Source: Gemmatimonadota bacterium
GTDB lineage: Bacteria > Gemmatimonadota > Gemmatimonadetes > Palauibacterales > Palauibacteraceae
Length of the DNA stretch: 12,510 nt
NCBI GenBank assembly: GCA_029863105.1
Contig: JAOTWC010000020.1
Location: forward strand, 1-12,510
Reading direction: 5' to 3'
Part shown: in pieces, positions 7,140 through 12,510 of the stretch
Layout of the letters: each line of letters begins with the position of its first letter
How positions within the stretch are numbered: the stretch's first letter is position 1
Notes under the pieces: model-generated
What the model saw: only the letters and a program-made list of their open reading frames with translations
What the model was told of the DNA's origin: nothing
Database searches by the model: none
Made by a program: the position numbers and the translations under genes

Positions 7140-7426
7140 TGGCCTCCGAGATTCGGCGGGTCAGAGATGACAAGGTCGTGGCGGTCGGTGCCAACGCGAT
7201 TCGCGATGGAGACCGCTACCTCGTCACGATCCTGCTTCCGGCTACCGGGCAACCGCTGAGCGAAGCTGACCTGGGAGCGGTATTTGAGGTGCGTGATACA
7301 GCCCTGTTCTTCAGCCATGCCGCGCAGCTGGAGCTCACCGGGCTTCCCGACGGGACGCGGGACATGGCCGAATTCCGGCTTCTCGAATCGGCACGCGGCG
7401 ACGGCACAACGATGCCTGCCGCCTGA
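7139..7426 (+). CDS. Unrecognised 95-residue frame, possible 3' part of a frameshifted gene
   Basis: The frame from GTG 7139 reads VASEIRRVRDDKVVAVGANA and continues with RDGDRYLVTILLP to TGA 7426. Its codon third positions are mostly G or C, as in real genes of this window, which supports present or recent coding. The alternating hydrophobic/charged pattern suggests a beta-rich fold; no membrane segment or motif is recognisable. The same frame is open further upstream but loses the protein-like composition before about 7130. It is most simply the 3' half of a gene whose 5' half is the 7002 frame. Confidence 0.35.
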   Translation: MASEIRRVRDDKVVAVGANAIRDGDRYLVTILLPATGQPLSEADLGAVFEVRDTALFFSHAAQLELTGLPDGTRDMAEFRLLESARGDGTTMPAA

Positions 7427-7436
7427 CCGGCTGCGG

Positions 7437-7637
7437 TTACATGCGTGACGCCGAGATCGTGACGTCGGCCGATCCCCAGGCTGCCGTAAACCGTTCTCTC
7501 GCTTCAGCCGCCGCCTCCGCCTTGCCCTGCATTTCCAGCGATTCCGCAAGCCTGACCAGCGACCACCCGTTGCCGACGTCGCCCGCCTGCACCGATTCCG
7601 AGTTGAGCTGGCAGCTTCTGTATCTGATTGAACGGCA
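7437..7637 (-). pseudogene. C-terminal remnant of a TPR protein
   Basis: Reading the minus strand, the last 44 residues before TAA are NGWSLVRLAESLEMQGKAEA, then AAEARERFTAAWGSADVTISASRM. This matches the usual end of bacterial TPR proteins, in which a final repeat with GW(S/A)L..LA..L..QGK..EA is followed by F..AW..ADV.L..SR. The similarity stops at about 7580, and the frame is closed by a stop at 7638-7640. None of the three frames further upstream continues a TPR pattern, so only the 3' end of a gene remains. Orientation is the same as arsR and the metallothionein gene. Confidence 0.45.
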
Positions 7638-7676
7638 TCAGTAGTTCGTGCAGCGTCGTCCCGGCGCCAGCGGTCC

Positions 7677-7717
7677 GAGGATCCGGGCGGGCGCTCAGCT
7701 CCCGCACCGGGATCCTC
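7677..7717 (-). terminator. Hairpin downstream of the metallothionein-like gene
   Basis: GAGGATCC (7677-7684) pairs with GGATCCTC (7710-7717), with further partial pairing inside (a TCCCG-CAC-CGGGA hairpin near 7700-7712 competes). It lies 17 bp past the stop of the metallothionein-like gene. There is no T-run, so a role as RNA end or stabiliser is tentative. Confidence 0.3.
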
Positions 7718-7733
7718 AGCCACCTGCTACGCG

Positions 7734-7910
7734 TCAACAGCAGCTGGAGCCGCCTTCCTTGCTTTCGGCGGGCGAGCAGCAAGCGGCGTTCGCCGTGCAC
7801 GTGCACTCGCCTTCCTCGCAGCACGTGCAGGTACACTCGCACTTGGCGTCACCGCACGCGCAGGTGCAGCACTTTTCCTCGGGTTCCGAGGTCTTTCCGG
7901 TCTGCGTCAT
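7734..7910 (-). CDS. Cysteine-rich metallothionein-like protein
   Basis: ATG 7910 is preceded by GGAGG (7920-7916) at five bases. The 58-residue product has 15 cysteines: C14, C15, C17, C19, C24, C26, C28, C30, C31, C36, C38, C44, C45, C57 and C58. They form CC, CxC and CxCxCC clusters, and there is no His, Phe, Tyr or Trp. This composition is that of a metallothionein, which binds soft metal ions through thiolates in the cytoplasm. It does not follow the pattern I know for SmtA/BmtA bacterial metallothioneins, which contain His and more widely spaced cysteines. It lies 64 bp downstream of an arsR-type repressor and has its own copy of the repressor's apparent operator. Inferred role: sequestration of As(III) or a thiophilic metal under ArsR control. 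Confidence 0.8.
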   Translation of the reverse strand: MTQTGKTSEPEEKCCTCACGDAKCECTCTCCEEGECTCTANAACCSPAESKEGGSSCC

Positions 7911-7920
7911 GAATTCCTCC

Positions 7921-7940
7921 ATATCAAAAAATGTTGATAT
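7921..7940 (-). promoter_or_regulatory. Probable ArsR operator at the metallothionein-like gene
   Basis: The perfect palindrome ATATCAA-N6-TTGATAT lies directly before the ribosome binding site of the Cys-rich gene. It shares both arms and spacer length with the palindrome in the arsR promoter at 8327-8346. AT-rich dyads of this size are typical ArsR/SmtB operators. Any promoter for this gene must overlap it; I could not place -35 and -10 boxes with confidence. Confidence 0.75.
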
Positions 7941-7943
7941 ATG

Positions 7944-7960
7944 GGGCGAAAAAAACGCCC
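7944..7960 (-). other. GGGCG-N7-CGCCC hairpin between arsR and the Cys-rich gene
   Basis: A 5-bp GC stem (7944-7948 with 7956-7960) encloses seven A on the plus strand, so seven U in the minus-strand transcript. It starts 14 bp after the arsR stop and could limit read-through from arsR. With the U-run in the loop it is not a standard terminator. Confidence 0.35.
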
Positions 7961-7974
7961 GGGCCTCTCCAACC

Positions 7975-8316
7975 TCAACTCGCGTTACAGCGACATTCGG
8001 GGTCCGCGCAGCAGCGGCCTCCCCGGGTATCGGCACTGCCGAGGCCAGCCAGAAACGACTGCAACCGGCCGACCGTCTCGACGTCCACGGAATAGAACCC
8101 CCACCGCCCTACCCGGCGAACGCGGACCAGGCCGGCATCCTTCAGAACCCGCAGATGGAAAGACAGCAGCGACTGGCCAACTCCGGCTTCATCTGCCAGC
8201 TCGCAGACACAACGCTCGCCGCCGACGAGCCGCCCGAGAACGGCCAGCCGTTTCTCGTCGCCCAGGGCGTGAAAGCTTCTGTCCATGCTGACGGGCATTT
8301 CTATTGTCGTCTGCAT
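7975..8316 (-). CDS. arsR: ArsR/SmtB-family metal(loid)-responsive repressor
   Basis: This 113-residue winged-helix repressor has the family core FHALGDEKRLAVLGRLVGGE, then the metalloid-binding CVC at C36 and C38 in ERCVCELADEAG. The recognition helix region is VGQSLLSFHLRVLKDAGLV and the wing is RRVGRWGFYSVD. C36/C38 match the position of the As(III)-binding Cys pair of E. coli ArsR at the start of the DNA-binding helix region. The C-terminus adds C102, C103, C108 and C110 (RCCADPECRC), a possible further ligand set. ATG 8316 is chosen because the promoter places the transcript start there and no Shine-Dalgarno precedes any nearby start. TTG 8325 is in frame but would lie upstream of the predicted transcript start. 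It should repress itself and the Cys-rich gene through the shared palindromes. Confidence 0.92.
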   Translation of the reverse strand: MQTTIEMPVSMDRSFHALGDEKRLAVLGRLVGGERCVCELADEAGVGQSLLSFHLRVLKDAGLVRVRRVGRWGFYSVDVETVGRLQSFLAGLGSADTRGGRCCADPECRCNAS

Positions 8317-8323
8317 GGCGATC

Positions 8324-8351
8324 AATATATCAACAACTATTGATATGTCAA
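8324..8351 (-). promoter_or_regulatory. arsR promoter (sigma70-type, leaderless)
   Basis: On the minus strand, TTGACA (8351-8346, perfect) and TATATT (8329-8324, 5/6) are 16 bp apart. The -10 box ends seven bases before the arsR ATG at 8316, so transcription should begin at or within a base of the start codon. The spacer is almost entirely the ArsR palindrome, so repressor binding would block RNA polymerase directly. Confidence 0.75.
8327..8346 (-). promoter_or_regulatory. Probable ArsR operator in the arsR promoter
   Basis: The perfect palindrome ATATCAA-N6-TTGATAT sits between the -35 and -10 boxes, with the same arms and spacing as 7921-7940. The two spacers differ in sequence (CAACTA here, AAAATG there on the plus strand), so conservation is confined to the dyad. 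Confidence 0.78.
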
Positions 8352-8418
8352 GCCGGTAGCTTGGAGGATCTCTGCCGCGGGCCCGGTGACGGGCTGTCGC
8401 TCATCGGCATTCCTGCGT

Positions 8419-8424
8419 TAGAGT
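8419..8424 (+). promoter_or_regulatory. Possible -10 box for a leaderless phosphofructokinase transcript
   Basis: TAGAGT, of the TANNNT type, ends six bases before the ATG at 8431, and no Shine-Dalgarno is present there. No clear -35 box is seen, so this is weak. Confidence 0.25.
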
Positions 8425-8430
8425 CCTGGC

Positions 8431-9621
8431 ATGAAGTCTACGATTGGGATTCTCACGGGTGGCGGTGATGTGCCCGGTCTCAACCCGGCCATCCGGGCCG
8501 TAACGATTCGCGCACTGCGGGAGGGTCACCGGGTCGTCGGCATCCGCAGAGGTTGGGGTGGCCTGGTGGACATCGTTCCCGACAAAGACGCCGACAACAG
8601 CAGGAACATCCAGTTTCTGACCGAAGACATCGTCGACAAGGCAGGGCGCACGGGCGGCACGTTCTTGCACAGCTCGAGAACCCGTCCGAGCACCCTGCCG
8701 AGAGAATTCGTGCCTCCACACCTTCAGGCGAAGTATCAAGACGACGTCAACGACATGACCGACGACGTGCTGAAGAACCTCGACTTCCTCGGCATCGATT
8801 GCCTGATTCCGATAGGTGGTGACGACACACTCAGCTATGGGGCGCACCTGCACGAGCGTGGCGTGCCCGTCGTCGCGATTCCCAAGACCATGGACAACGA
8901 CGTCCCCGGCACGGACTACTGCATTGGGTTCAGCACCTGCGTCACGCGAACAATCGAGCTGACCCACAAGCTGCGCACGTCGGCGGGATCGCACGAGCGC
9001 TTCCTGGTCATCGAAGTATTCGGTCGATATGCAGGGTATACGGCGCTCCTGCCGAGCATGGCCGGCGCTGCCGGTCGATGCGTCATACCCGAGCACCCTT
9101 TCGACCTGGAGCGGCTCACCGAGCTGATGGTCTACGACCGCAACCGGAATCCCAGCAACTACTCGGTGGTGCTCGTGTCCGAGGGCGCACAGATCTCCGG
9201 CGATTCCGACATGTCGTTCGAAGGCGAGGAAGCTGACATGTTCGGCCACCGAAAGCTGGGCGGTATCGGAGACCGCGTTGCAAACGGGCTCAAGCAGCTC
9301 TCACCCAAATACAACAACGGCCGCCGGGTCAACGTGGTGAGCCAGCGTCTCGGCTATCTGGTCCGGTCGGGCAATCCCGATGCGCTCGATTCGATTGCAC
9401 CTATGGCGTTTGGCAATCTCGCGTTGGATCTGGTGACCTCCGGCAAGTCTGGTCGGTTGGTCTCGGTTCACGATGGTCGTTACCGCAGCGTCCCGATGGA
9501 AGCGATCATCGGCACCAAGAAGGTTGTCGACGTCGAGAAATACTACGACACGGAGCGCATGCGTCCGAAGTACAAGGAGTTCAACGGCCTCCCGCTATTC
9601 ATCATGACGAGCGACGCCTAG
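8431..9621 (+). CDS. pfp: Phosphofructokinase, probably pyrophosphate-dependent
   Basis: The 396-residue protein has the PFK fold signatures in order: ILTGGGDVPGLN (7-18), GRTGGTFLHSSR, IGGDDTLSYG (128-137), IPKTMDNDVPGTDYCIGFST (150 onward, with catalytic D155 and D157), and EVFGRYAGYTA. Two residues decide the phosphate donor. D132 in GGDD takes the place of the Gly104 of E. coli PfkA, and K152 in PKTMDND takes the place of its Gly124. Asp plus Lys at these sites is the hallmark of PPi-dependent enzymes, which interconvert fructose 6-phosphate and fructose 1,6-bisphosphate reversibly in the cytoplasm. An ATP-type paralogue lies 91 bp downstream. The start lacks a clear Shine-Dalgarno. The donor call rests on these residues only. 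Confidence 0.9.
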   Translation: MKSTIGILTGGGDVPGLNPAIRAVTIRALREGHRVVGIRRGWGGLVDIVPDKDADNSRNIQFLTEDIVDKAGRTGGTFLHSSRTRPSTLPREFVPPHLQAKYQDDVNDMTDDVLKNLDFLGIDCLIPIGGDDTLSYGAHLHERGVPVVAIPKTMDNDVPGTDYCIGFSTCVTRTIELTHKLRTSAGSHERFLVIEVFGRYAGYTALLPSMAGAAGRCVIPEHPFDLERLTELMVYDRNRNPSNYSVVLVSEGAQISGDSDMSFEGEEADMFGHRKLGGIGDRVANGLKQLSPKYNNGRRVNVVSQRLGYLVRSGNPDALDSIAPMAFGNLALDLVTSGKSGRLVSVHDGRYRSVPMEAIIGTKKVVDVEKYYDTERMRPKYKEFNGLPLFIMTSDA

Positions 9622-9712
9622 TCGTCCGAGCCACGGCTGCCGGTGGACTCCGTGAACCCGGGTACGCGGCCGCCCGTTTACCTGGCGGACTCACCCTAAC
9701 CGATGTGGACAT

Positions 9713-10828
9713 ATGGCCGGCAAGGGCAACAACATTCGCAAGATCGCCATCAGCACCGGCGGCGGGGACGCACCGGGACTCAACGCCGTAATACGAGCTG
9801 CTGTCGTGTCGGCGCTTCACGAAGGATGGGAGTGCGTCGGGATTCGCGACGGCTACAACGGTCTGCTCGAACCCGACCGGTATCCGGAAGGCGGGCTCGT
9901 TCGGCTCGTTCGATCCTCCGTGCGGGGGATAACGCATCTGGGCGGTACGATACTTGGTACGACGAACCGTGGCGATCCGCGGGCCTATCCTGTGCAGGCG
10001 GCTGACGGGTCGTGGTCTGAAGTCGACCGCTCCACCGAACTCGTCCAGGCATTCGCGGATCACGGCATCGACGCGCTGATCGCGATCGGAGGGGATGGCT
10101 CGTTGGCCATCGCCAACACGCTGGCGGAGAAGGGCCTGAAGGTTGTCGGCGTCCCGAAAACGATCGACAACGATCTTGAGGAAACCCAGGTCACGTTCGG
10201 CTTCGATACGGCTGTGACGTTCGCGACGGAGTGCATCGATCGGCTGCACACGACGGCGGAAGCACATGATCGGCTGATGGTCATCGAGGTGATGGGCCGG
10301 TATGCGGGTTGGATCGCACTCCACTCGGGACTGGCCGGCTCGGCGGACGCCATCCTGATTCCTGAGATCCCGTACGACCTGGAGAGTGTCGCGCAGGTCA
10401 TACGCCGCCGCGAGGCCGCAGGGCGCCATTTCTCGATCATCGTCGTGGCAGAGGGTGCCCACCCGGCGGGCGGCGCTCCGTCGGTTATCGGAAACGACAT
10501 CGGACAGGCCGAACGCCTCGGCGGCATCGGGCACAGGGTCGCCGCGGAGCTGCAGACAATGACGGGAAAAGAGACGAGGACCGTGGTTCTGGGGCACCTG
10601 CTCCGGGGTGGAAGTCCGACCACACGCGACCGGATCCTGTCGTTGCGGTTCGGCGCGGCCGCCGTGCGGGCGATACGTGAGGGATGCTTAGGCTGCATGG
10701 TCTCGTTGGATCCGCCCGAGGTTCTCTACGTGCCCCTGGCCCTGGTGACGAAGCGGATTAAGACGGTCCCCCTGGACTCGGACACCGTGCGCACGGTTCG
10801 CGATCTGGGCGTGAGCCTGGGTGACTGA
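9713..10828 (+). CDS. pfkA: 6-phosphofructokinase, probably ATP-dependent
   Basis: The 371-residue paralogue of the preceding gene carries ISTGGGDAPGLNAVIRAA, THLGGTILGTTNRGDP, AIGGDGSLAIA (G126-S130), VPKTIDNDLEETQVTFGFDT (D152 and D154 catalytic) and VIEVMGRYAGWIAL. G129 in GGDGS is the residue of ATP-using enzymes, whereas K149 is shared with PPi enzymes. This Gly/Lys combination is the mixed group III PFK class, whose Gly104 members use ATP. It catalyses the committed step of glycolysis in the cytoplasm. ATG 9713 gives the expected N-terminus just before the first glycine-rich loop, though the ribosome binding site is weak. It may be co-transcribed with the upstream PFK; no terminator is visible in the 91-bp gap. 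Confidence 0.93.
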   Translation: MAGKGNNIRKIAISTGGGDAPGLNAVIRAAVVSALHEGWECVGIRDGYNGLLEPDRYPEGGLVRLVRSSVRGITHLGGTILGTTNRGDPRAYPVQAADGSWSEVDRSTELVQAFADHGIDALIAIGGDGSLAIANTLAEKGLKVVGVPKTIDNDLEETQVTFGFDTAVTFATECIDRLHTTAEAHDRLMVIEVMGRYAGWIALHSGLAGSADAILIPEIPYDLESVAQVIRRREAAGRHFSIIVVAEGAHPAGGAPSVIGNDIGQAERLGGIGHRVAAELQTMTGKETRTVVLGHLLRGGSPTTRDRILSLRFGAAAVRAIREGCLGCMVSLDPPEVLYVPLALVTKRIKTVPLDSDTVRTVRDLGVSLGD

Positions 10829-10894
10829 GCCGTCCTCTCCCGTCTGGGATGGCTTCGTGTTCCGTCCGTAGGCCCGATTCCGCATCTTCCGGTC

Positions 10895-11827
10895 ATGGGA
10901 ATAGCGGGCGAAAGCCACCACGAAGGTCACGGCCACGCACACCTCGGTCATGCCCCACCCGGCGGACCGGACAACCGTCGGCGCCTGTCGATCACCCTGA
11001 TTCTCGTCCTCGTGTACATGGTCGCCGAGGTCATCGGCGGCCTGTTGACGAATTCGCTCGCGCTGCTCGCCGATGCCGGCCACATGCTCGGCGATGCCGC
11101 GGCTCTTGCGCTCGCGCTGTTCGCCATCTGGTTTGCGGGGCGCCCGGCCTCATCCCGCCACACCTTCGGCTATCACCGGACGGAGATTCTCGCGGCGCTC
11201 GCCAACGGGGCTGCACTGGTTGCCGTCGCGGGGATCGTGTGTGTCGAAGCGGTTCAGCGGCTGGGAGATCCGCCGCCGGTAGAGGGCGGACTCATGACCG
11301 GCGTCGCCGCCGGAGGTTTCGTCATCAACCTGGCCGGTCTGTGGATCCTGCATGGAGGCCGGAAGGACAACCTGAACGTGCGCGGCGCATGGCTGCACGT
11401 CTTCACGGACATGCTCGGGAGCGTCCAGGCCGTCGTAGCGGGCGTGTTGATCGTCCGGTTCGGCTGGACCTGGGCTGACCCGCTCGCGTCGATTCTGATT
11501 TCCGGCCTTGTGGTCTACTCCGCGTGGGCGCTGCTCCGGGCGTCGGTTGCCGTACTGATGCTGAGTGCGCCGCTGCACGTGGACGTGGATGAGCTGCACG
11601 ATGCCATCGTCTCACTCGATGGAGTGGCAGGGGTGTGCGACCTGCACGTGTGGACGATCACGAGCGGCATGCACTCGATGTCGGCACACGTGGTCGTCGA
11701 GGACGGCCGCGGTGACAGGGACATGCTGCGACGTGTGCGGCAACTGGTCCATGAGCGATTCGGCATCGATCACGTGACCATTCAACTGGAGCCGGAGGCC
11801 TTCGAGGAGCCGGCCCTCCGGTTCTGA
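10895..11827 (+). CDS. Cation diffusion facilitator (CDF) zinc efflux transporter
   Basis: The 310-residue inner-membrane protein begins with a His-rich tail (HHEGHGHAHLGHA, 8-20). Six transmembrane segments run from about 32 to 220, followed by a cytoplasmic ferredoxin-like domain (about 225-300, VDVDELHDAIVSLDGVAGVCDLHVWTITSGMHSMSAHV). The transport site is formed by H63-x3-D67 in LLADAGHMLGDAAAL (TM2) and H168-x3-D172 in WLHVFTDMLGSV (TM5). This HD-HD set is typical of zinc-selective ZitB/CzcD/ZnT-type CDFs that export Zn2+ by proton antiport. No Shine-Dalgarno is evident before ATG 10895, but the His-rich tail directly after it supports this start. It is 66 bp after the phosphofructokinase and convergent with the next gene. 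Confidence 0.93.
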   Translation: MGIAGESHHEGHGHAHLGHAPPGGPDNRRRLSITLILVLVYMVAEVIGGLLTNSLALLADAGHMLGDAAALALALFAIWFAGRPASSRHTFGYHRTEILAALANGAALVAVAGIVCVEAVQRLGDPPPVEGGLMTGVAAGGFVINLAGLWILHGGRKDNLNVRGAWLHVFTDMLGSVQAVVAGVLIVRFGWTWADPLASILISGLVVYSAWALLRASVAVLMLSAPLHVDVDELHDAIVSLDGVAGVCDLHVWTITSGMHSMSAHVVVEDGRGDRDMLRRVRQLVHERFGIDHVTIQLEPEAFEEPALRF

Positions 11828-11833
11828 CTCCGA

Positions 11834-12510
11834 TCAGCGGCCCGTCACGCTGCGCAGCATGAACCAGACGTTGGCCGGACGCTCGGCGAGACGCCTCATG
11901 TACCACGGAAACCAGTGCGGTCCGTAGCTGATCAGGATGCGGACGGCGTATCCCTCGGACACTAGCGACGCCTGCAGGTCGCGACGGATCCCGTACAACA
12001 TCTGGATCTCGTAGGCGTCCCGCTCCAGGCCGATGTCGGCGGCAGCGCGCTGGATGCGATCGATCAACTTCCCGTCATGAGTTCCGAAGCCGACCCGAAC
12101 GCCGGGGTCGGCCTTCGTCGCCTCGAGCAACCGCACGGCCCGGGCGAGGAACGCGGCGTCCACCTCCGGCTTTTTCGGCCACGCGACGTCGTCCGGTTCC
12201 CGGTAGGCGCCTTTCACCAGCCGGATCATCGGTCGCATCGGCAGAAGCGACTCCATGTCCTCCTCGGTCCGGTATAGATATGCCTGCAGGCAGATGCCGA
12301 CGTTCTCGTGGTTGGCTCGCATGCCGCGGTACAACGCGAGCGTCGCGTCCACGTAGGCGGACGACTCCATGTCCACGACGACCAGCCGTCCCGCCGCGCC
12401 GGCCCGGACCACGACCGCCCGCAGCGCCTCCTCCGCCACCTCCGTGCCGAGATCGAGGCCGAGGTGTGTCGGTTTGACGGACAGGTCCGCCGCGAGGCCG
12501 GCCCCTCCGA
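11834..12510 (-). CDS. Proline dehydrogenase (5' part outside window)
   Basis: The minus-strand frame is open from the right edge to TGA at 11834, showing the last 225 residues. It has the conserved PRODH barrel motifs in order: LSVKPTHLGLDLG, VVVDMESSAYVDATL, VGICLQAYLYRTEEDM, IRLVKGAYREP, VGFGTHDGKLI, YEIQMLYGIRRDLQ, and YGPHWFPWYMRRLAERPANV. The last block carries the Y-x-x-RR pattern that holds the proline carboxylate. The enzyme oxidises proline to 1-pyrroline-5-carboxylate with FAD and passes electrons to quinones at the membrane. The frame stops soon after this block, so the aldehyde dehydrogenase half of bifunctional PutA is not attached and the protein is monofunctional. Its stop is six bases from the CDF stop (convergent). 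Confidence 0.93.
   Translation of the reverse strand, partial: GGAGLAADLSVKPTHLGLDLGTEVAEEALRAVVVRAGAAGRLVVVDMESSAYVDATLALYRGMRANHENVGICLQAYLYRTEEDMESLLPMRPMIRLVKGAYREPDDVAWPKKPEVDAAFLARAVRLLEATKADPGVRVGFGTHDGKLIDRIQRAAADIGLERDAYEIQMLYGIRRDLQASLVSEGYAVRILISYGPHWFPWYMRRLAERPANVWFMLRSVTGR

Larger units (their letters stand above)
6934..7733. other. 800-bp low-coherence region with gene remnants
   Basis: No intact gene of recognisable family lies here. It holds the motif at 6948-6971, two short overlapping plus-strand frames (7002-7139 and 7139-7426), a minus-strand TPR-protein C-terminus (7437-7637), and a GGATCC-containing hairpin (7677-7717). The convergent remnants end 10 bp apart. The picture is of decayed or recombined sequence between two functional units. 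Confidence 0.5.

Noticed and set aside
7441..7644. A 67-codon plus-strand frame
   Set aside because: Antisense to the TPR remnant, rich in Ser/Ala/Pro without motif, and with no Shine-Dalgarno.
7504..7842. Minus-strand frame across the metallothionein-like gene and TPR remnant
   Set aside because: Low-complexity Arg/Leu/Gly translation. The real signals there are the Cys-rich frame with a good ribosome binding site and the TPR C-terminus in another frame.
7944..7960. Hairpin read as a standard intrinsic terminator of arsR
   Set aside because: The run of U is in the loop, not after the stem, so it does not fit the usual terminator layout; kept only as a hairpin.
7734..8036. Longer version of the Cys-rich protein starting upstream of 7910
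   Set aside because: The extra N-terminal residues would overlap the end of arsR and run through the operator; the GGAGG site fits ATG 7910.
8401..9249. A 282-codon minus-strand frame opposite the first phosphofructokinase
   Set aside because: Shadow of a clear PFK gene; no recognisable motif or ribosome binding site.
9602..10597. A 331-codon minus-strand frame opposite the second phosphofructokinase
   Set aside because: Shadow frame; the sense strand encodes all PFK signatures without interruption.

Overview
The window is GC-rich bacterial DNA with dense coding on both strands. Several features fit a Gemmatimonadota or Acidobacteriota member known mainly from metagenomes: a membrane-anchored TolB-like/TPR protein, an ECF sigma factor with a membrane anti-sigma partner, a 6-bladed beta-propeller with the GDGPGEFR signature, and GC-rich codon third positions. 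This lineage call is an inference from gene content. No rRNA, tRNA, CRISPR array or transposase was seen.

Left part, 1-2587. On the minus strand lies a large TolB-like/TPR membrane protein that runs off the left edge. Immediately upstream of it, overlapping by ATGA, is a 67-residue protein that duplicates its N-terminal membrane module. A divergent plus-strand gene encodes a multi-span membrane protein of unknown function and is followed by a GC-rich hairpin.

Envelope-signalling and secretion part, 2588-6933. An ECF sigma factor overlaps (ATGA) a 727-residue anti-sigma protein. That protein joins a cytoplasmic zinc-finger domain to a large exported part ending in a thioredoxin-like domain without cysteines. 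A strong intrinsic terminator follows. Right behind the terminator are a tiny exported Cys-containing protein and an exported 6-bladed beta-propeller, a pairing that recalls NVEALA/propeller loci of Bacteroidota.

Degraded part, 6934-7733. This holds two overlapping short reading frames that one missing base would separate, preceded by a motif resembling the one upstream of the sigma factor. It also holds the C-terminal remnant of a TPR protein on the minus strand.

Metal part, 7734-8351, minus strand. An arsR-type repressor and a 58-residue protein with 15 cysteines (metallothionein-like) each have the same 20-bp palindrome, ATATCAA-N6-TTGATAT, upstream. The arsR promoter has a perfect TTGACA -35 box and places the transcription start at the ATG, so the arsR mRNA is probably leaderless.

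Metabolic and transport part, 8431-12510. Two tandem phosphofructokinase genes follow: the first has the residues of a pyrophosphate-dependent enzyme, the second those of an ATP-dependent one. A zinc-type CDF efflux transporter comes next and converges with a proline dehydrogenase gene whose 5' end lies beyond the right edge.
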